Source of the DNA: DASTHS01 sp035718085 | Lineage (GTDB): Bacteria; Actinomycetota; Acidimicrobiia; Acidimicrobiales; Palsa-688 | Reading direction: 5' to 3' | NCBI GenBank assembly: GCA_035718085.1 | Contig: DASTHS010000233.1 | Location: 1-22,098, forward strand | DNA: 22,098 nt | Shown here: positions 7,397-15,158 of the stretch, one piece after another | How positions within the stretch are numbered: position 1 is the first letter of the stretch | Layout of the letters: each line of letters starts with the position of its first letter | Notes under the pieces: generated by a model | Database searches by the model: none | Told to the model about the DNA's origin: nothing | Seen by the model: the letters and a program-made list of their open reading frames with translations, nothing else | Position numbers and translations under genes: made by a program

Positions 7397-8074
7397 GTGC
7401 ACCGAACGGGCAGCATCGTCCGGGCCGTCGGCCGTGCCATCCGGGGGGCGTTCCCCGCGATCTGCGTGGCGACGCTGATCCCCCTCGCCATCCTCTACGT
7501 GGGCTTGGCCCTCGATTCGGTGGTCGACGCCATCATCGCCTCGGTGGTCTACGCCTACGGGGTGGCCGCCTACCAGTGGCGGCGCAACCGCCGGGTGTCG
7601 GGGATGCTGCTCATGACCCTGCTGCTGGTCACCATCCGGGCCCTGGCGGCGGCGGCCACCGGCAGCGTGTTCGCCTACTTCGTCGTGCCCGTCGTCGAGA
7701 CCGCCGGCTTCGGCCTGCTCTTCCTGGCGTCGATGTTCACCAGCGAGCCGCTCATCGTCCGCCTGGCCCGCGACTTCGTGCCCCACCTCGCCGAGGACCT
7801 CGCCTCCCGCCGCAGCCTGATCCGGTGGCTGTCGGGGGTCTGGACGGTCACCTACCTGCTGTCGGGCGCCACCACCCTGGTGCTGCTGCTCACCCAGTCG
7901 ATCGGGGTGTACGCCGCGGCCCACGAGCTCGCCGGGTGGGCGTGGGTCGCCTGCGGTGTGGGTGCGTCGATCTTCCTGTGCCGCCGCAAGGCGCAGGGGC
8001 TCTGGCACGTCGCGCTGCGCCGGCACATGCCCATGGTGGGCCTCGCCGCCGCTGCGCCTGCCGCCGCCGCCTGA
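7397..8074 (+). CDS. VC0807-like polytopic membrane protein
   Basis: A 225-residue hydrophobic protein with about five to six membrane helices. It resembles the VC0807 family of uncharacterised membrane proteins, with paired segments such as AIRGAFPAICVATLIPLAI, YAYGVAAYQWRRNRRVSG and a C-terminal WHVALRRHMP. The frame is open far upstream, but the GTG at 7397 fits best: it lies 7 bases after a TAGGGT box and just before the first hydrophobic stretch. Function is unknown; some relatives are annotated by analogy to intracellular septation protein A. It diverges from zwf and converges on the beta-lactamase-like gene 7 bases away. Confidence 0.82.
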   Translation: MHRTGSIVRAVGRAIRGAFPAICVATLIPLAILYVGLALDSVVDAIIASVVYAYGVAAYQWRRNRRVSGMLLMTLLLVTIRALAAAATGSVFAYFVVPVVETAGFGLLFLASMFTSEPLIVRLARDFVPHLAEDLASRRSLIRWLSGVWTVTYLLSGATTLVLLLTQSIGVYAAAHELAGWAWVACGVGASIFLCRRKAQGLWHVALRRHMPMVGLAAAAPAAAA

Positions 8075-8085
8075 CCGCCGGTCAG
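8071..8085. terminator. Palindrome joining two facing stop codons
   Basis: CTGACC-GCC-GGTCAG: a perfect 6-bp inverted repeat with a 3-base centre, made from the TGA of the VC0807-like gene (8072-8074) and the TGA of the opposite gene (8084-8082). It is very short; a transcription-stop role is only a possibility. Confidence 0.3.
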
Positions 8086-9329
8086 CGCGGCCGGCGCACC
8101 GGGTCGACGAGCGCCTGGCTGACCAGCGCCTTGAGCAGGGGGCGCAGGGGGTAGGTGCTCGACGGCAGCAGCTGGGTCATGAAGACCACCGACACGTCTT
8201 CCACCGGGTCCACCCAGAACGCCGTGCTGGCCGCGCCGCCCCACCCGTAGGTGCCCTCGGTGCCCTGCACCTTCGAGGCGGCCGCGTCGAGGTCGACGGA
8301 GAAGCCGAGCCCGAAGCCGACGCCGTCGTAGGTGGTCTCCGCGAACAGGGGGCGCCCGTAGGTCTCGAGGTCGGCCCCGCCCGGCAGCTGGTTGCGGGTC
8401 ATGTAGTCGACCGTGCGGGTGCCGAGCAGCCGCACCCCGCCGAGCGCACCGCCGCCGCGCAGCATCTCGGCGAAGCGGAGGTAGTCGCCCGCCGTGCCGA
8501 CCAGGCCGCCTCCCCCCATCAGCAGCGTGGGCGCCTGGCGCGCCGCCGCGCCCATCACCGTCTCGGTGGCCCGGCCGTCGCCACCGCGCACGTACAGCGA
8601 CGCCAGGCGCGCCGCCAGGCGCTCGTCGGCGTGGAACGCCGTGTCGGTCATGCCGAGCGGCTCGAGGATGCGGGTGCGGAACACCTCGTCGAGCGGCATG
8701 CCCGCCACCGCCTCCACGAACCGGCCGAGCACGTCGGTGCTCACGCCGTAGTTCCACTCCCGTCCCGGCTGGAACACCAGCGGCAACGACGCCCACGCCT
8801 CCGACGCCCCGGCCAGGTCGAGCCCGGCCGGCGCTCCCCACTCGAAGCCGGCCGCCCGGTAGAGGGCGTCGACCGGGTGCGAATGGTGGAACCCGTAGGT
8901 CAGGCCGGCGGTGTGGGTCAACAGGTGCCACACCCGGATCGGCTCGGTGGCCGGTTCGGTCACGGGGGCCTGGGCGCTGCCTCCCCGCCACACCCGCACG
9001 TCGGCCCACTCGGGCAGCCACGCCGAGATCGGGTCCTTGAGCAGGAAGGCGCCCTCCTCGTAGAGCATCATCGCCGCCACCGACGTCACCGGCTTGGTCA
9101 TCGAGAACAGCCGCCACACCGTGTCGGTCTCGACCGGCGCCCCCGACGCCAGGTCGCGCACGCCTCGAGCGCTGCAGTGCACGACCCGGCCGTGGCGGGC
9201 CACGACGCAGAGCCAGCCGGCGAGCGACCCGTCGTCGACGTAGCGGCCGAGGCGGGCGTCGATGCGGGCGAGGCGGTCGGCGTCGACACCGACCTCGGCG
9301 GGGTCGGTGTCGACCTCGAGGGTGGGCAT
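8082..9329 (-). CDS. Serine beta-lactamase/esterase-like hydrolase (class C, EstB-type)
   Basis: A 415-residue protein of the beta-lactamase-related serine hydrolase family. The catalytic SxxK is SMTK at 76-79 (Ser76, Lys79). LLTHTAGLTYGF (136-147) is the typical downstream block. Tyr194 in WNYGVSTD supplies the second motif, and YGWGGAAS near the C-terminus replaces the KTG-like motif, as in esterase members. No signal peptide is evident, favouring a cytoplasmic esterase or transesterase over a secreted antibiotic-degrading enzyme; the substrate is unknown. The ATG at 9329 has TAGCGT 6 bases upstream. It lies 34 bases downstream of the large membrane protein gene on the same strand. Confidence 0.9.
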   Translation of the reverse strand: MPTLEVDTDPAEVGVDADRLARIDARLGRYVDDGSLAGWLCVVARHGRVVHCSARGVRDLASGAPVETDTVWRLFSMTKPVTSVAAMMLYEEGAFLLKDPISAWLPEWADVRVWRGGSAQAPVTEPATEPIRVWHLLTHTAGLTYGFHHSHPVDALYRAAGFEWGAPAGLDLAGASEAWASLPLVFQPGREWNYGVSTDVLGRFVEAVAGMPLDEVFRTRILEPLGMTDTAFHADERLAARLASLYVRGGDGRATETVMGAAARQAPTLLMGGGGLVGTAGDYLRFAEMLRGGGALGGVRLLGTRTVDYMTRNQLPGGADLETYGRPLFAETTYDGVGFGLGFSVDLDAAASKVQGTEGTYGWGGAASTAFWVDPVEDVSVVFMTQLLPSSTYPLRPLLKALVSQALVDPVRRPR

Positions 9330-9335
9330 CCGCGG

Positions 9336-9341
9336 ACGCTA
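9336..9341 (-). promoter_or_regulatory. Putative -10 box of the beta-lactamase-like gene
   Basis: TAGCGT on the minus strand, 6 bases before the ATG at 9329. It fits leaderless placement and suggests independent transcription from the gene upstream. Confidence 0.5.
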
Positions 9342-9363
9342 CCGCTCGGCGGCCCGCCGGGTC

Positions 9364-11154
9364 TCAGCCGCCGATCGGGGGCGCCGGGCACGACGGCCCC
9401 CGGGCGGGGCCGACCGCCGGGTGCAGGGTGATCCGGCCGGGTCGGGTCACCTGCAGCGCGGTCCATCCGTCGGCCGTGGCCCCGACGCAGCCGGCGGCGG
9501 CCGGTTGCAGTGACCAGTAGCGCGACGCCCGCAGCCGGACGACCACCTGCCCGGGTCGCCGGGCCTCGAGCACCACGGTGTTCCCCTCGAGTGACCGCAG
9601 GGAAGCCGGCCCGCTCACCAGGCCGGGGCTGCGGTCGACCCTCCAGAGCACCCACCCGCTCGACTGCCAGACCCGGGTGAGGCCCGGTACGGCCCCCCCG
9701 GTGAGCAGCGCCCGTTCCTGCACCCCTGCGTAGTCGACCTGGGCGAGCGGCACCCGCGGCATGGCGACCCAGCTGACCCCGTTGGCGAGCAGCCACGACC
9801 GGTACGAGTCGCCGGTCAGGGCCCCCGGCGTGTAGAAGACGGGGTTGCGGGCGGTGTCGATCTGGCGCTCCCACCCCCGGGCCAGCGACAGGCGGCTGGC
9901 GCCGACGTAGGCGGCCTCCCAGTGGTCGGCGAGCGGCACGACCTCCACCCGTGACGCCGCCGGGGGCGTCGCCGCCAGGTGGTGCAGCAGGGGGGCGAAG
10001 AACGCCGCGGTCGACGACGGTGCGTCGTGCGCCGGGCGGACCGCGCTGAGCGACGGTGCCCACTGCCACACGGCGAAGGGCACCAGCACCACCGCCCCGT
10101 AGGAGCGCCAGCGGGTCGCGGCTCGGGGTCGCACCGGCGTGCGGGCCGACACGAAGCAGGCCAGCAGCGGCACCCCCACCGCGCTGGCCAGGCGGCCGGC
10201 GTTGCCCCCCAACGGGTTGGGCACGAGGAACGACACCAGCGAGGCGACCCCGTAGACGGCGACGGCCAGCCGGACGGCGCTCGTGGTGGCCACGAGCGGG
10301 CTGAGCACGGCGGCGCACAGCAGCTCCACCACCACCAGCTCGGTCCAGGTGAAGGGGAAGGGCCCGGTGCCGGGGAACGCGAGGGCGAGCACGCCGACCA
10401 CCCCCATCGACGCCGCGGCCAGGGCGAGGGCCCCGGGGCGCCGGGTGAGCCCCGCCGCGGCGAGCGCCAGCAGCCGACGGGCCCGGGCCCTGGCGGCGCC
10501 CGCCCCGCCGGCGGTCTCGCCGACCGTGGTCGCCCGGGGCAGCTGGTGGGCCCACCACGCCAGGCACACCATGGCCAGGAAGGCGGCCGCCAACGGCGAG
10601 CACAGCGCGGCGACGACCCCGAGGGCCACGGCTGCGGGCCGCCGACGGTGGACCAGCGCCAGCACGGCGAGCAGGCCGAACGCCTCGCCGCAGAGGAACG
10701 GCAGCTCACCGATGCCGACCTGCACGAGCGTCGACGCCGCGAAGTACCAGCTGCCCAAGGGCCGTCGCCCGAAGTGGGCGGTGACGAGCCGGTCGAAGGC
10801 CCACGCCGCGCCCGTCCCGGCGGCCACGGCGGCGCCGCCGACGCCGAGCAGCGCCCCGATCAGGGGGAACGCCGCGCTGTAGGCCATCGGGTAGACGCCT
10901 CCGTACCAGGCCGTGTCGAGCACCGACAGCCCGTGGGCGCGCACCTGCCCGACCATGAACACCTGCATGGCCTGGTCGGTGCCGTGCAGGCCGAGGAGCT
11001 GGGCGGCGACCGCAAGTGTGGCGGCGAGCAGCGCCGGCCCGAGCGACGCCGCCGCCCGCGCCGCCGCACCGGGGGGCAGGCCGGGCGCGCCGGCGCCCAC
11101 CACGAAGCGGGTGGCGCCTCCGTCGGGGGCGCTGACGGTCAGCGGGTCGGGCAT
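9364..11154 (-). CDS. Large polytopic membrane protein with C-terminal extracytoplasmic-type domain, function unknown
   Basis: A 596-residue protein, not recognised with certainty. After a ~35-residue N-terminus, hydrophobic helices continue to about residue 350 (for example LLAATLAVAAQLLGLHG, LLAVLALV, LALAAASMGVVGVLALAF). The last ~240 residues are soluble and beta-rich, including RGWERQIDTARNPVFY, GVSWVAMPRVPL and VVVRLRASRYWSLQP. A loop after the first helix carries GTDQAMQVFMVGQ and TAWYGGVYPMAYS. This layout recalls GT-C-like glycosyltransferases and a group of uncharacterised actinobacterial membrane proteins, but no catalytic motif is certain. The ATG at 11154 is the only start codon between the upstream promoter-like region and the first helix. 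It diverges from the acyl-CoA synthetase. Confidence 0.75.
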   Translation of the reverse strand: MPDPLTVSAPDGGATRFVVGAGAPGLPPGAAARAAASLGPALLAATLAVAAQLLGLHGTDQAMQVFMVGQVRAHGLSVLDTAWYGGVYPMAYSAAFPLIGALLGVGGAAVAAGTGAAWAFDRLVTAHFGRRPLGSWYFAASTLVQVGIGELPFLCGEAFGLLAVLALVHRRRPAAVALGVVAALCSPLAAAFLAMVCLAWWAHQLPRATTVGETAGGAGAARARARRLLALAAAGLTRRPGALALAAASMGVVGVLALAFPGTGPFPFTWTELVVVELLCAAVLSPLVATTSAVRLAVAVYGVASLVSFLVPNPLGGNAGRLASAVGVPLLACFVSARTPVRPRAATRWRSYGAVVLVPFAVWQWAPSLSAVRPAHDAPSSTAAFFAPLLHHLAATPPAASRVEVVPLADHWEAAYVGASRLSLARGWERQIDTARNPVFYTPGALTGDSYRSWLLANGVSWVAMPRVPLAQVDYAGVQERALLTGGAVPGLTRVWQSSGWVLWRVDRSPGLVSGPASLRSLEGNTVVLEARRPGQVVVRLRASRYWSLQPAAAGCVGATADGWTALQVTRPGRITLHPAVGPARGPSCPAPPIGG

Positions 11155-11208
11155 GTCGATCCGGCGGGCGCGCCGTTCCGGCGTCGGCCGGGGGGTGCCT
11201 CGCCGCCG

Positions 11209-11214
11209 AGCGTA
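11209..11214 (-). promoter_or_regulatory. Possible -10 box of the large membrane protein gene
   Basis: TACGCT on the minus strand, 54 bases before the ATG at 11154. It would give a leader of ~45 bases, unlike its leaderless neighbours. No in-frame start codon lies between. Confidence 0.3.
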
Positions 11215-11247
11215 CCGGTGGCGCCCCACCAGGCCCCGGCGCGGGCC

Positions 11248-11253
11248 TACCCT
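11248..11253 (+). promoter_or_regulatory. Putative -10 box of the acyl-CoA synthetase gene
   Basis: TACCCT, 6 bases before the ATG at 11260. The leaderless spacing settles the start within a much longer open frame. Confidence 0.55.
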
Positions 11254-11259
11254 TCCGCC

Positions 11260-12909
11260 ATGCTCAGCACGATGCAGGACCGCCCGCTGCTGGTCTCGGG
11301 CATCTTCCGCCACGGCGCCGCCGTGCACGGCCGCAGCCGCATCCGCACCTTCGACGGCGAGCGGTTCCGCGACGCCACGTTCGCCGAGGTGGCCGAGCGC
11401 ACCGAGCGCCTGGCCCGGGCCCTCCAGCAGCGCCTCGGGGTCACCGGCGACGATCGCGTCGCCACCTTCATGTGGAACGCGCAGGAGCACGTCGAGGTGT
11501 ACTTCGCCGCCCCCGGCATCGGGGCGGTCATGCACACGCTGAACCTGCGCCTCCCCCCCGAGCAGCTGGTGCACATCGCCAACCACGCCGAGGACAAGGT
11601 GGTCATCGCCCACACCACCGTGGCGCCGATGCTGGCCGCGGTCGCCGACCAGCTCAAGACCGTCGAGCACGTCGTGCTCGTCGACGACGGCGCCCCCGTC
11701 ACCGACGAGGTGCGCGCCGCGCTCGCCGCCCACCTCGGCGAGGTGCACGACTACGAGCAGCTGCTGGCATCGGTGGACGGCGGCCCCTTCGACTGGCCCG
11801 ACCTCGACGAGCGGTCGGCGGCGGCCATGTGCTTCACCAGCGGCACCACCGGCGACCCCAAGGGCGTCGTCTACAGCCACCGCTCGACCTGGCTGCACAG
11901 CTTCATGGTCAACAACTCCGGGCCGATCACCCTCTCGGAGCGCGACCGGATCCTGCTGATCGTGCCGCAGTTCCACGTGAACGCCTGGGGTTACCCGTAC
12001 GCGGCGTGGATGCACGGCACCGACATGATCATGCCGTCGCGGTTCCTGCAGGGGCCGCCGGTGGCGGCGATGATCGAGCAGGCGGGCGTGACGCTGGCCG
12101 CCGGCGTGCCGACCATCTGGCAGGGGCTGCTCGCCCACGTCGAGGCCAACCCGGGCGTCGACCTGTCGTCGGTGCGGTTCCTGCTCTCGGGGGGCTCGGC
12201 GCTGCCGCGGGTGCTCATCGAGCGCTTCGGTGAGCTCGGTGTGACCATCCTCCAGGGCTGGGGCATGACCGAGACCAGCCCGGTCTGCGCGGTCAGCGCC
12301 CCGCCCGCCGACGCCGACGACCCCCTCGACCCGATGTGGCGGCTCAAGGCCGGGCGCGTCGTGCCCGGCGTCGACCTGCGCATCGTCACCGCCGACGGCG
12401 CCGTCGCGCCCTGGGACGGCACCACCGAGGGCGAGATCGAGGTGCGCGGCCCGTGGATCACCGGCGCGTACTACCGGGTCGACGACCCCGAGAAGTTCCA
12501 CGACGGCTGGCTGCGCACCGGCGACGTGGGCACCATCGACGACTACGGCTTCCTCACGATCACCGACCGGGTGAAGGACGTGATCAAGTCCGGGGGGGAG
12601 TGGATCTCGTCGGTCGCCCTGGAGAACGAGATCATGGGCCACCCCGACGTCGCCGAGGCCAGCGTGGTGGGGGTGAGCGACGAGCGGTGGGGCGAGCGCC
12701 CCCTCGCCGTGGTCGTGCGCAAGCCCGGTTCGACCGTCACCGGCGCCGAGCTGCGCGCCTGGCTCGAGCCGCGGGTCGCCCGGTTCTGGCTGCCCGAGCG
12801 CTGGACCTTCGTCGACGAGATCCCGAAGACCAGCGTCGGCAAGTTCGACAAGAAGGTGCTGCGCTCCGAGGAGGCCGCCGGGCGCCTCGAGGTGGAGTCG
12901 GCCGGCTGA
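11260..12909 (+). CDS. Fatty acyl-CoA synthetase (AMP-forming, FadD/AlkK-like)
   Basis: A 549-residue adenylate-forming enzyme that activates a fatty acid with ATP to acyl-AMP and then to acyl-CoA. The P-loop-like motif TSGTTGDPKG is at 193-202, followed by the acyl-pocket segment PQFHVNAWGYPY, then GWGMTETSP, the hinge DRVKDVIKSGGEWISS and the C-terminal catalytic lysine Lys528 in PKTSVGK. The sequence style and length fit the medium/long-chain AlkK-like branch; chain-length preference cannot be read. The start is fixed by the TACCCT box and by alignment of the first conserved block. The SRAP gene follows after 28 bases, probably on the same transcript. Confidence 0.94.
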   Translation: MLSTMQDRPLLVSGIFRHGAAVHGRSRIRTFDGERFRDATFAEVAERTERLARALQQRLGVTGDDRVATFMWNAQEHVEVYFAAPGIGAVMHTLNLRLPPEQLVHIANHAEDKVVIAHTTVAPMLAAVADQLKTVEHVVLVDDGAPVTDEVRAALAAHLGEVHDYEQLLASVDGGPFDWPDLDERSAAAMCFTSGTTGDPKGVVYSHRSTWLHSFMVNNSGPITLSERDRILLIVPQFHVNAWGYPYAAWMHGTDMIMPSRFLQGPPVAAMIEQAGVTLAAGVPTIWQGLLAHVEANPGVDLSSVRFLLSGGSALPRVLIERFGELGVTILQGWGMTETSPVCAVSAPPADADDPLDPMWRLKAGRVVPGVDLRIVTADGAVAPWDGTTEGEIEVRGPWITGAYYRVDDPEKFHDGWLRTGDVGTIDDYGFLTITDRVKDVIKSGGEWISSVALENEIMGHPDVAEASVVGVSDERWGERPLAVVVRKPGSTVTGAELRAWLEPRVARFWLPERWTFVDEIPKTSVGKFDKKVLRSEEAAGRLEVESAG

Positions 12910-12937
12910 GCGGCCGGCTCCGGTCGTCCGCGGCGCC

Positions 12938-13684
12938 ATGTGCGGCCGGTACACCTCCACCACCCCGGCCGCGGTGCTGGCGTCGACCTTCGCGGTCGAC
13001 GAGGTCGCCGTCGACGCCCTCGACGCCCGTTGGAACGTGGCCCCCACGACCGACGTGCCGGTCGTGGCCACCCGGTCGTCGGGCGCCCGCGTGCTCGGCA
13101 CCATGCGCTGGGGGCTCGTGCCTCCCTGGGCGCGAGGCCCCGAGGTCGGTGCCCGGATGATCAACGCCCGCGCCGAGGGCCTGGCGTCGCGGGCCGCCTT
13201 CCGAGCCCCGCTGGCCCGCCGGCGCTGCATCGTGCCGGCCGACGCCTTCTACGAGTGGCAGGCGGCCGGCGCAGGGGGGCGGCGCGCCCCCAAGGTGCCG
13301 TGGGCGTTCGCCCGCCTTGACGGTGCCCCCATGGCCTTCGCCGGGCTGTGGGAGACCTGGCGCGACCCGGCCGCCGGCCCGGGGGCACCGGCGCTGCGCA
13401 CGTGGGCCGTCGTCACCACCGCCGCCAACGCCTGCGTCGCCCGCGTGCACCACCGCATGCCGGTGGTGCTCGGCCCCGGCCAGTGGGATCGCTGGCTGGC
13501 ACCCGAGCCCCTCGACGCCGACGAGCTGGCCGCCGTGTGCGCCCCGGCACCCGACGCGTGGTTCTCGGCGTGGCCGGTGGGCACGGCGGTCAACCACGTC
13601 GCCAACGACGGCCCCACGCTGCTCGAGCCCGCACCCCGAGCGCCCAGCCCGACCGGCAGCGACACCCCCCGCCTGGGGTTGTAG
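12938..13684 (+). CDS. SRAP-domain protein (YedK/HMCES-type abasic-site sensor)
   Basis: A 248-residue SOS-response-associated peptidase family protein. These proteins form a thiazolidine cross-link with abasic sites in single-stranded DNA through Cys2, protecting replication forks. Cys2 (MCGRY), Asn33 (RWNVAPT), Asn76 (MINARAE), Glu106 (FYEWQ) and His171 (VHHRMP) match the family's catalytic and DNA-binding positions. The ATG at 12938 is certain because Cys2 must follow Met1. The last ~20 residues are a proline-rich extension. There is no obvious Shine-Dalgarno sequence and no LexA-type box that I can see; it probably shares the acyl-CoA synthetase transcript. Confidence 0.95.
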   Translation: MCGRYTSTTPAAVLASTFAVDEVAVDALDARWNVAPTTDVPVVATRSSGARVLGTMRWGLVPPWARGPEVGARMINARAEGLASRAAFRAPLARRRCIVPADAFYEWQAAGAGGRRAPKVPWAFARLDGAPMAFAGLWETWRDPAAGPGAPALRTWAVVTTAANACVARVHHRMPVVLGPGQWDRWLAPEPLDADELAAVCAPAPDAWFSAWPVGTAVNHVANDGPTLLEPAPRAPSPTGSDTPRLGL

Positions 13685-13745
13685 CCGGGCCGCCCGCTGC
13701 GCACCGGAGGTGTCGGCGGTCGCGTCGATGGGAAGTGTCTCCGGC

Positions 13746-14159
13746 ATGGCGGACACGACCCAGACCCGGGACGAGACCGTCGCAGAGCTCCTCCGTGACT
13801 TGAGCGACGGCATGACCAAGCTGGTGCACCAGGAGGTCGAGCTGGCCAAGGCCGAGCTCACGGTGAAGGGCAAGCGCATCGGTGAGGGAGCCGGCATGTT
13901 CGGCGGCGCCGCGCTCTTCGGCGTCCTCGGCCTCGCCGGCCTGGTCACCGCAGCCATCGCCGGGCTGGCGACGGTGCTGGCCACCTGGCTGGCCGCACTG
14001 ATCGTCGCCGTCGCGCTGCTCGCGGTGGCCTCGATCGCCGCCCTGGCCGGCAAGAAGGAGGTGGGACGCGGCAGCCCGCCGTTGCCCACCCAAGCCATCG
14101 ACAGCACCAAGGAGGACGTGGCGTGGCTGAAGACCCAGGCGCAATCCGCGAGGAGATAG
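13746..14159 (+). CDS. Phage-holin-family (Actinobacteriophage holin III superfamily-like) membrane protein
   Basis: A 137-residue protein with an amphipathic N-terminus (LLRDLSDGMTKLVHQEVELAK), two hydrophobic segments at roughly 48-73 and 76-100, and a charged tail. This fits the chromosomally encoded 'phage holin family' proteins of actinobacteria, which often sit beside DUF3618 genes and are thought to act in the envelope; no lytic role is shown. The start is ambiguous: the ATG at 13746 has GGAAG 10 bases upstream, while the in-frame ATG at 13728 would add six residues. The 3' end overlaps the next gene by 37 bases. Confidence 0.82.
   Translation: MADTTQTRDETVAELLRDLSDGMTKLVHQEVELAKAELTVKGKRIGEGAGMFGGAALFGVLGLAGLVTAAIAGLATVLATWLAALIVAVALLAVASIAALAGKKEVGRGSPPLPTQAIDSTKEDVAWLKTQAQSARR
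14111..14115 (+). promoter_or_regulatory. Ribosome binding site deciding the DUF3618 start
   Basis: GGAGG, 7 bases before the GTG at 14123 and inside the upstream holin-family gene. It is one of the few strong Shine-Dalgarno sequences in the window and fixes the start. Confidence 0.7.
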
Positions 14160-14482
14160 CCGAGACGCGTCAGGAGCTGGCCGACACCATCGCCAAGCTG
14201 GGCGAGAAAGCCGACGTCAAGGCCCAGGCCGGCGCCAAGGCCGACGAGTTGAAGGCCACCGCCGTCAGCACCGCCTCGGAGATCGGGGCCAAGCTCGACG
14301 CCGCCGTCCCCGACCAGGCCCGCCCGGCGGTCGACGCCGCCAAGGCCCGGGTGGGGCCTGCCGTGCAGGCAGGCGCCGACGCCGTGCAGCGAGACCCGAA
14401 GCGGGCCGCCGCCATCGCCGCCGGCGTGCTCGTCACGCTGAGCGTGCTGCGCCGTCTGCGCCGCCGGGCCCGCCGCCGCTGA
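14123..14482 (+). CDS. DUF3618-family small envelope protein
   Basis: A 119-residue protein starting with the DUF3618 signature (PGAIREEIAETRQELADTI, residues 5-23), followed by an Ala/Lys-rich coiled-coil-like helix, one hydrophobic segment at ~95-108 (AAAIAAGVLVTLSVL) and an arginine-rich end. It is probably a single-pass or peripheral inner-membrane protein; no biochemical role is known. The GTG start is set by the GGAGG at 14111. The 37-base overlap with the holin-family gene is a common arrangement for this pair and indicates co-translation. Confidence 0.85.
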   Translation: MAEDPGAIREEIAETRQELADTIAKLGEKADVKAQAGAKADELKATAVSTASEIGAKLDAAVPDQARPAVDAAKARVGPAVQAGADAVQRDPKRAAAIAAGVLVTLSVLRRLRRRARRR

Positions 14483-14506
14483 CCGCAGGCGCCGGCCCGG
14501 GCGGTC
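14481..14506 (+). terminator. Inverted repeat after the DUF3618 stop
   Basis: GACCGC (14481-14486) pairs with GCGGTC (14501-14506) across a G+C-rich 14-base loop, starting within the stop codon and ending one base before a TAGCAT box. It may be a terminator, or an operator overlapping the next promoter. Confidence 0.35.
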
Positions 14507-14507
14507 G

Positions 14508-14513
14508 TAGCAT
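14508..14513 (+). promoter_or_regulatory. Putative -10 box of the Gly/Trp-tailed protein gene
   Basis: TAGCAT, 56 bases before the ATG at 14570. Unlike most genes here this one would have a leader, consistent with its good ribosome binding site AGGAG at 14559-14563 (6-base spacing). Confidence 0.45.
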
Positions 14514-14569
14514 CGAACCGCCGACCTCGTCGATCGCCGAGTCGGTCCGCCCGGTCCCAGGAGATCGCC

Positions 14570-15112
14570 ATGCCGCTGTTCCACCGCAAGCCCCACGAGG
14601 ACCCGGCGTTCGCCACGGCCAAGGCCGAGGTCGACGCCCTCGTGCAGCGGCTCGGCCACGACGTGATGACCCTCGACGACGGCGGCGACGCCAAGAACCG
14701 CCAGGCCCTCGCCGACGCGTCGGAGCGCTACAACACCGCCGGCGCCCAGCTGGGTGAGGCCCACGACCTCGGCGGCCTGCAGGTCGCCCGGTCGGTGGCC
14801 CTCGAAGGGCTGCACGCCACCCGGCTGGTTCGCACCCGCATGGGCCTCGACCCCGGACCCGATCCGGCCGCCGCGCCCATGGCCCCGCCGACCCCGGCCC
14901 CCACCCCGCAGCCGCCGTACGGCCAGCCCTACAGCCAGCCCTACGGCCAGCCACGCCAGGGCAGCGGCATCGGCGGCATGCTGGCCGCGGGCCTCGCCGG
15001 CCTCGTGGGCGGCGAGATCCTCGGCGACGTGCTCGACGGCGACGGCGGCGGCCAGGGCGGCTGGGACGGTGGTGGCGGCGACTGGGACGGGGGCGGCGGG
15101 GGCGGCTGGTAG
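14570..15112 (+). CDS. Hypothetical protein with glycine-zipper-like segment and Gly/Trp/Asp-rich tail
   Basis: A 180-residue protein, not recognised. Residues 1-95 are helical and charged (FATAKAEVDALVQRLGHDV, then a Leu/Ala-rich helix at 62-90). Residues 97-131 are Pro-rich with the repeats YGQP-YSQP-YGQP. Residues 132-154 form a glycine-zipper-like hydrophobic segment (GSGIGGMLAAGLAGLVGGEI). The end, 156-180, is almost only Gly, Asp and Trp and stops in Trp. Such tails occur in actinobacterial surface or membrane-associated proteins, but no function is established. AGGAG sits 6 bases before the ATG. It lies between the holin/DUF3618 pair and the P450, apparently as a separate transcription unit. 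Confidence 0.8.
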   Translation: MPLFHRKPHEDPAFATAKAEVDALVQRLGHDVMTLDDGGDAKNRQALADASERYNTAGAQLGEAHDLGGLQVARSVALEGLHATRLVRTRMGLDPGPDPAAAPMAPPTPAPTPQPPYGQPYSQPYGQPRQGSGIGGMLAAGLAGLVGGEILGDVLDGDGGGQGGWDGGGGDWDGGGGGGW

Positions 15113-15117
15113 CCCCC

Positions 15118-15123
15118 TAGGCT
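15118..15123 (+). promoter_or_regulatory. Possible -10 box of the P450 gene
   Basis: TAGGCT, 35 bases before the GTG at 15159. No in-frame start exists closer to it, so a leader of ~28 bases would be needed. Confidence 0.35.
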
Positions 15124-15158
15124 GCGCCCACGCGCACACCGGGGGGTCCCGCGACGTG

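Noticed and set aside
5330..8074. A 914-codon plus-strand open frame
   Set aside because: It runs out of frame through the cyclase gene and antisense to zwf. Only the last 225 codons have membrane-protein composition and a promoter-like box.
8082..9329. Antibiotic-resistance beta-lactamase
   Set aside because: It lacks a signal peptide and has esterase-type motifs (LLTHTAGL, WGG). A general serine hydrolase is more likely.
9364..13230. A 1288-codon minus-strand open frame extending upstream of the membrane protein
   Set aside because: Beyond 11154 it is antisense to the acyl-CoA synthetase and SRAP genes, with low-complexity Gly/Arg/His/Val composition. Both plus-strand genes have complete motifs. 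Only 9364-11154 is coding.
13746..14159. Holin-family gene as a sign of a prophage
   Set aside because: No integrase, terminase, capsid, tail or attachment site is present. Chromosomal holin-family/DUF3618 pairs are common in actinobacteria.
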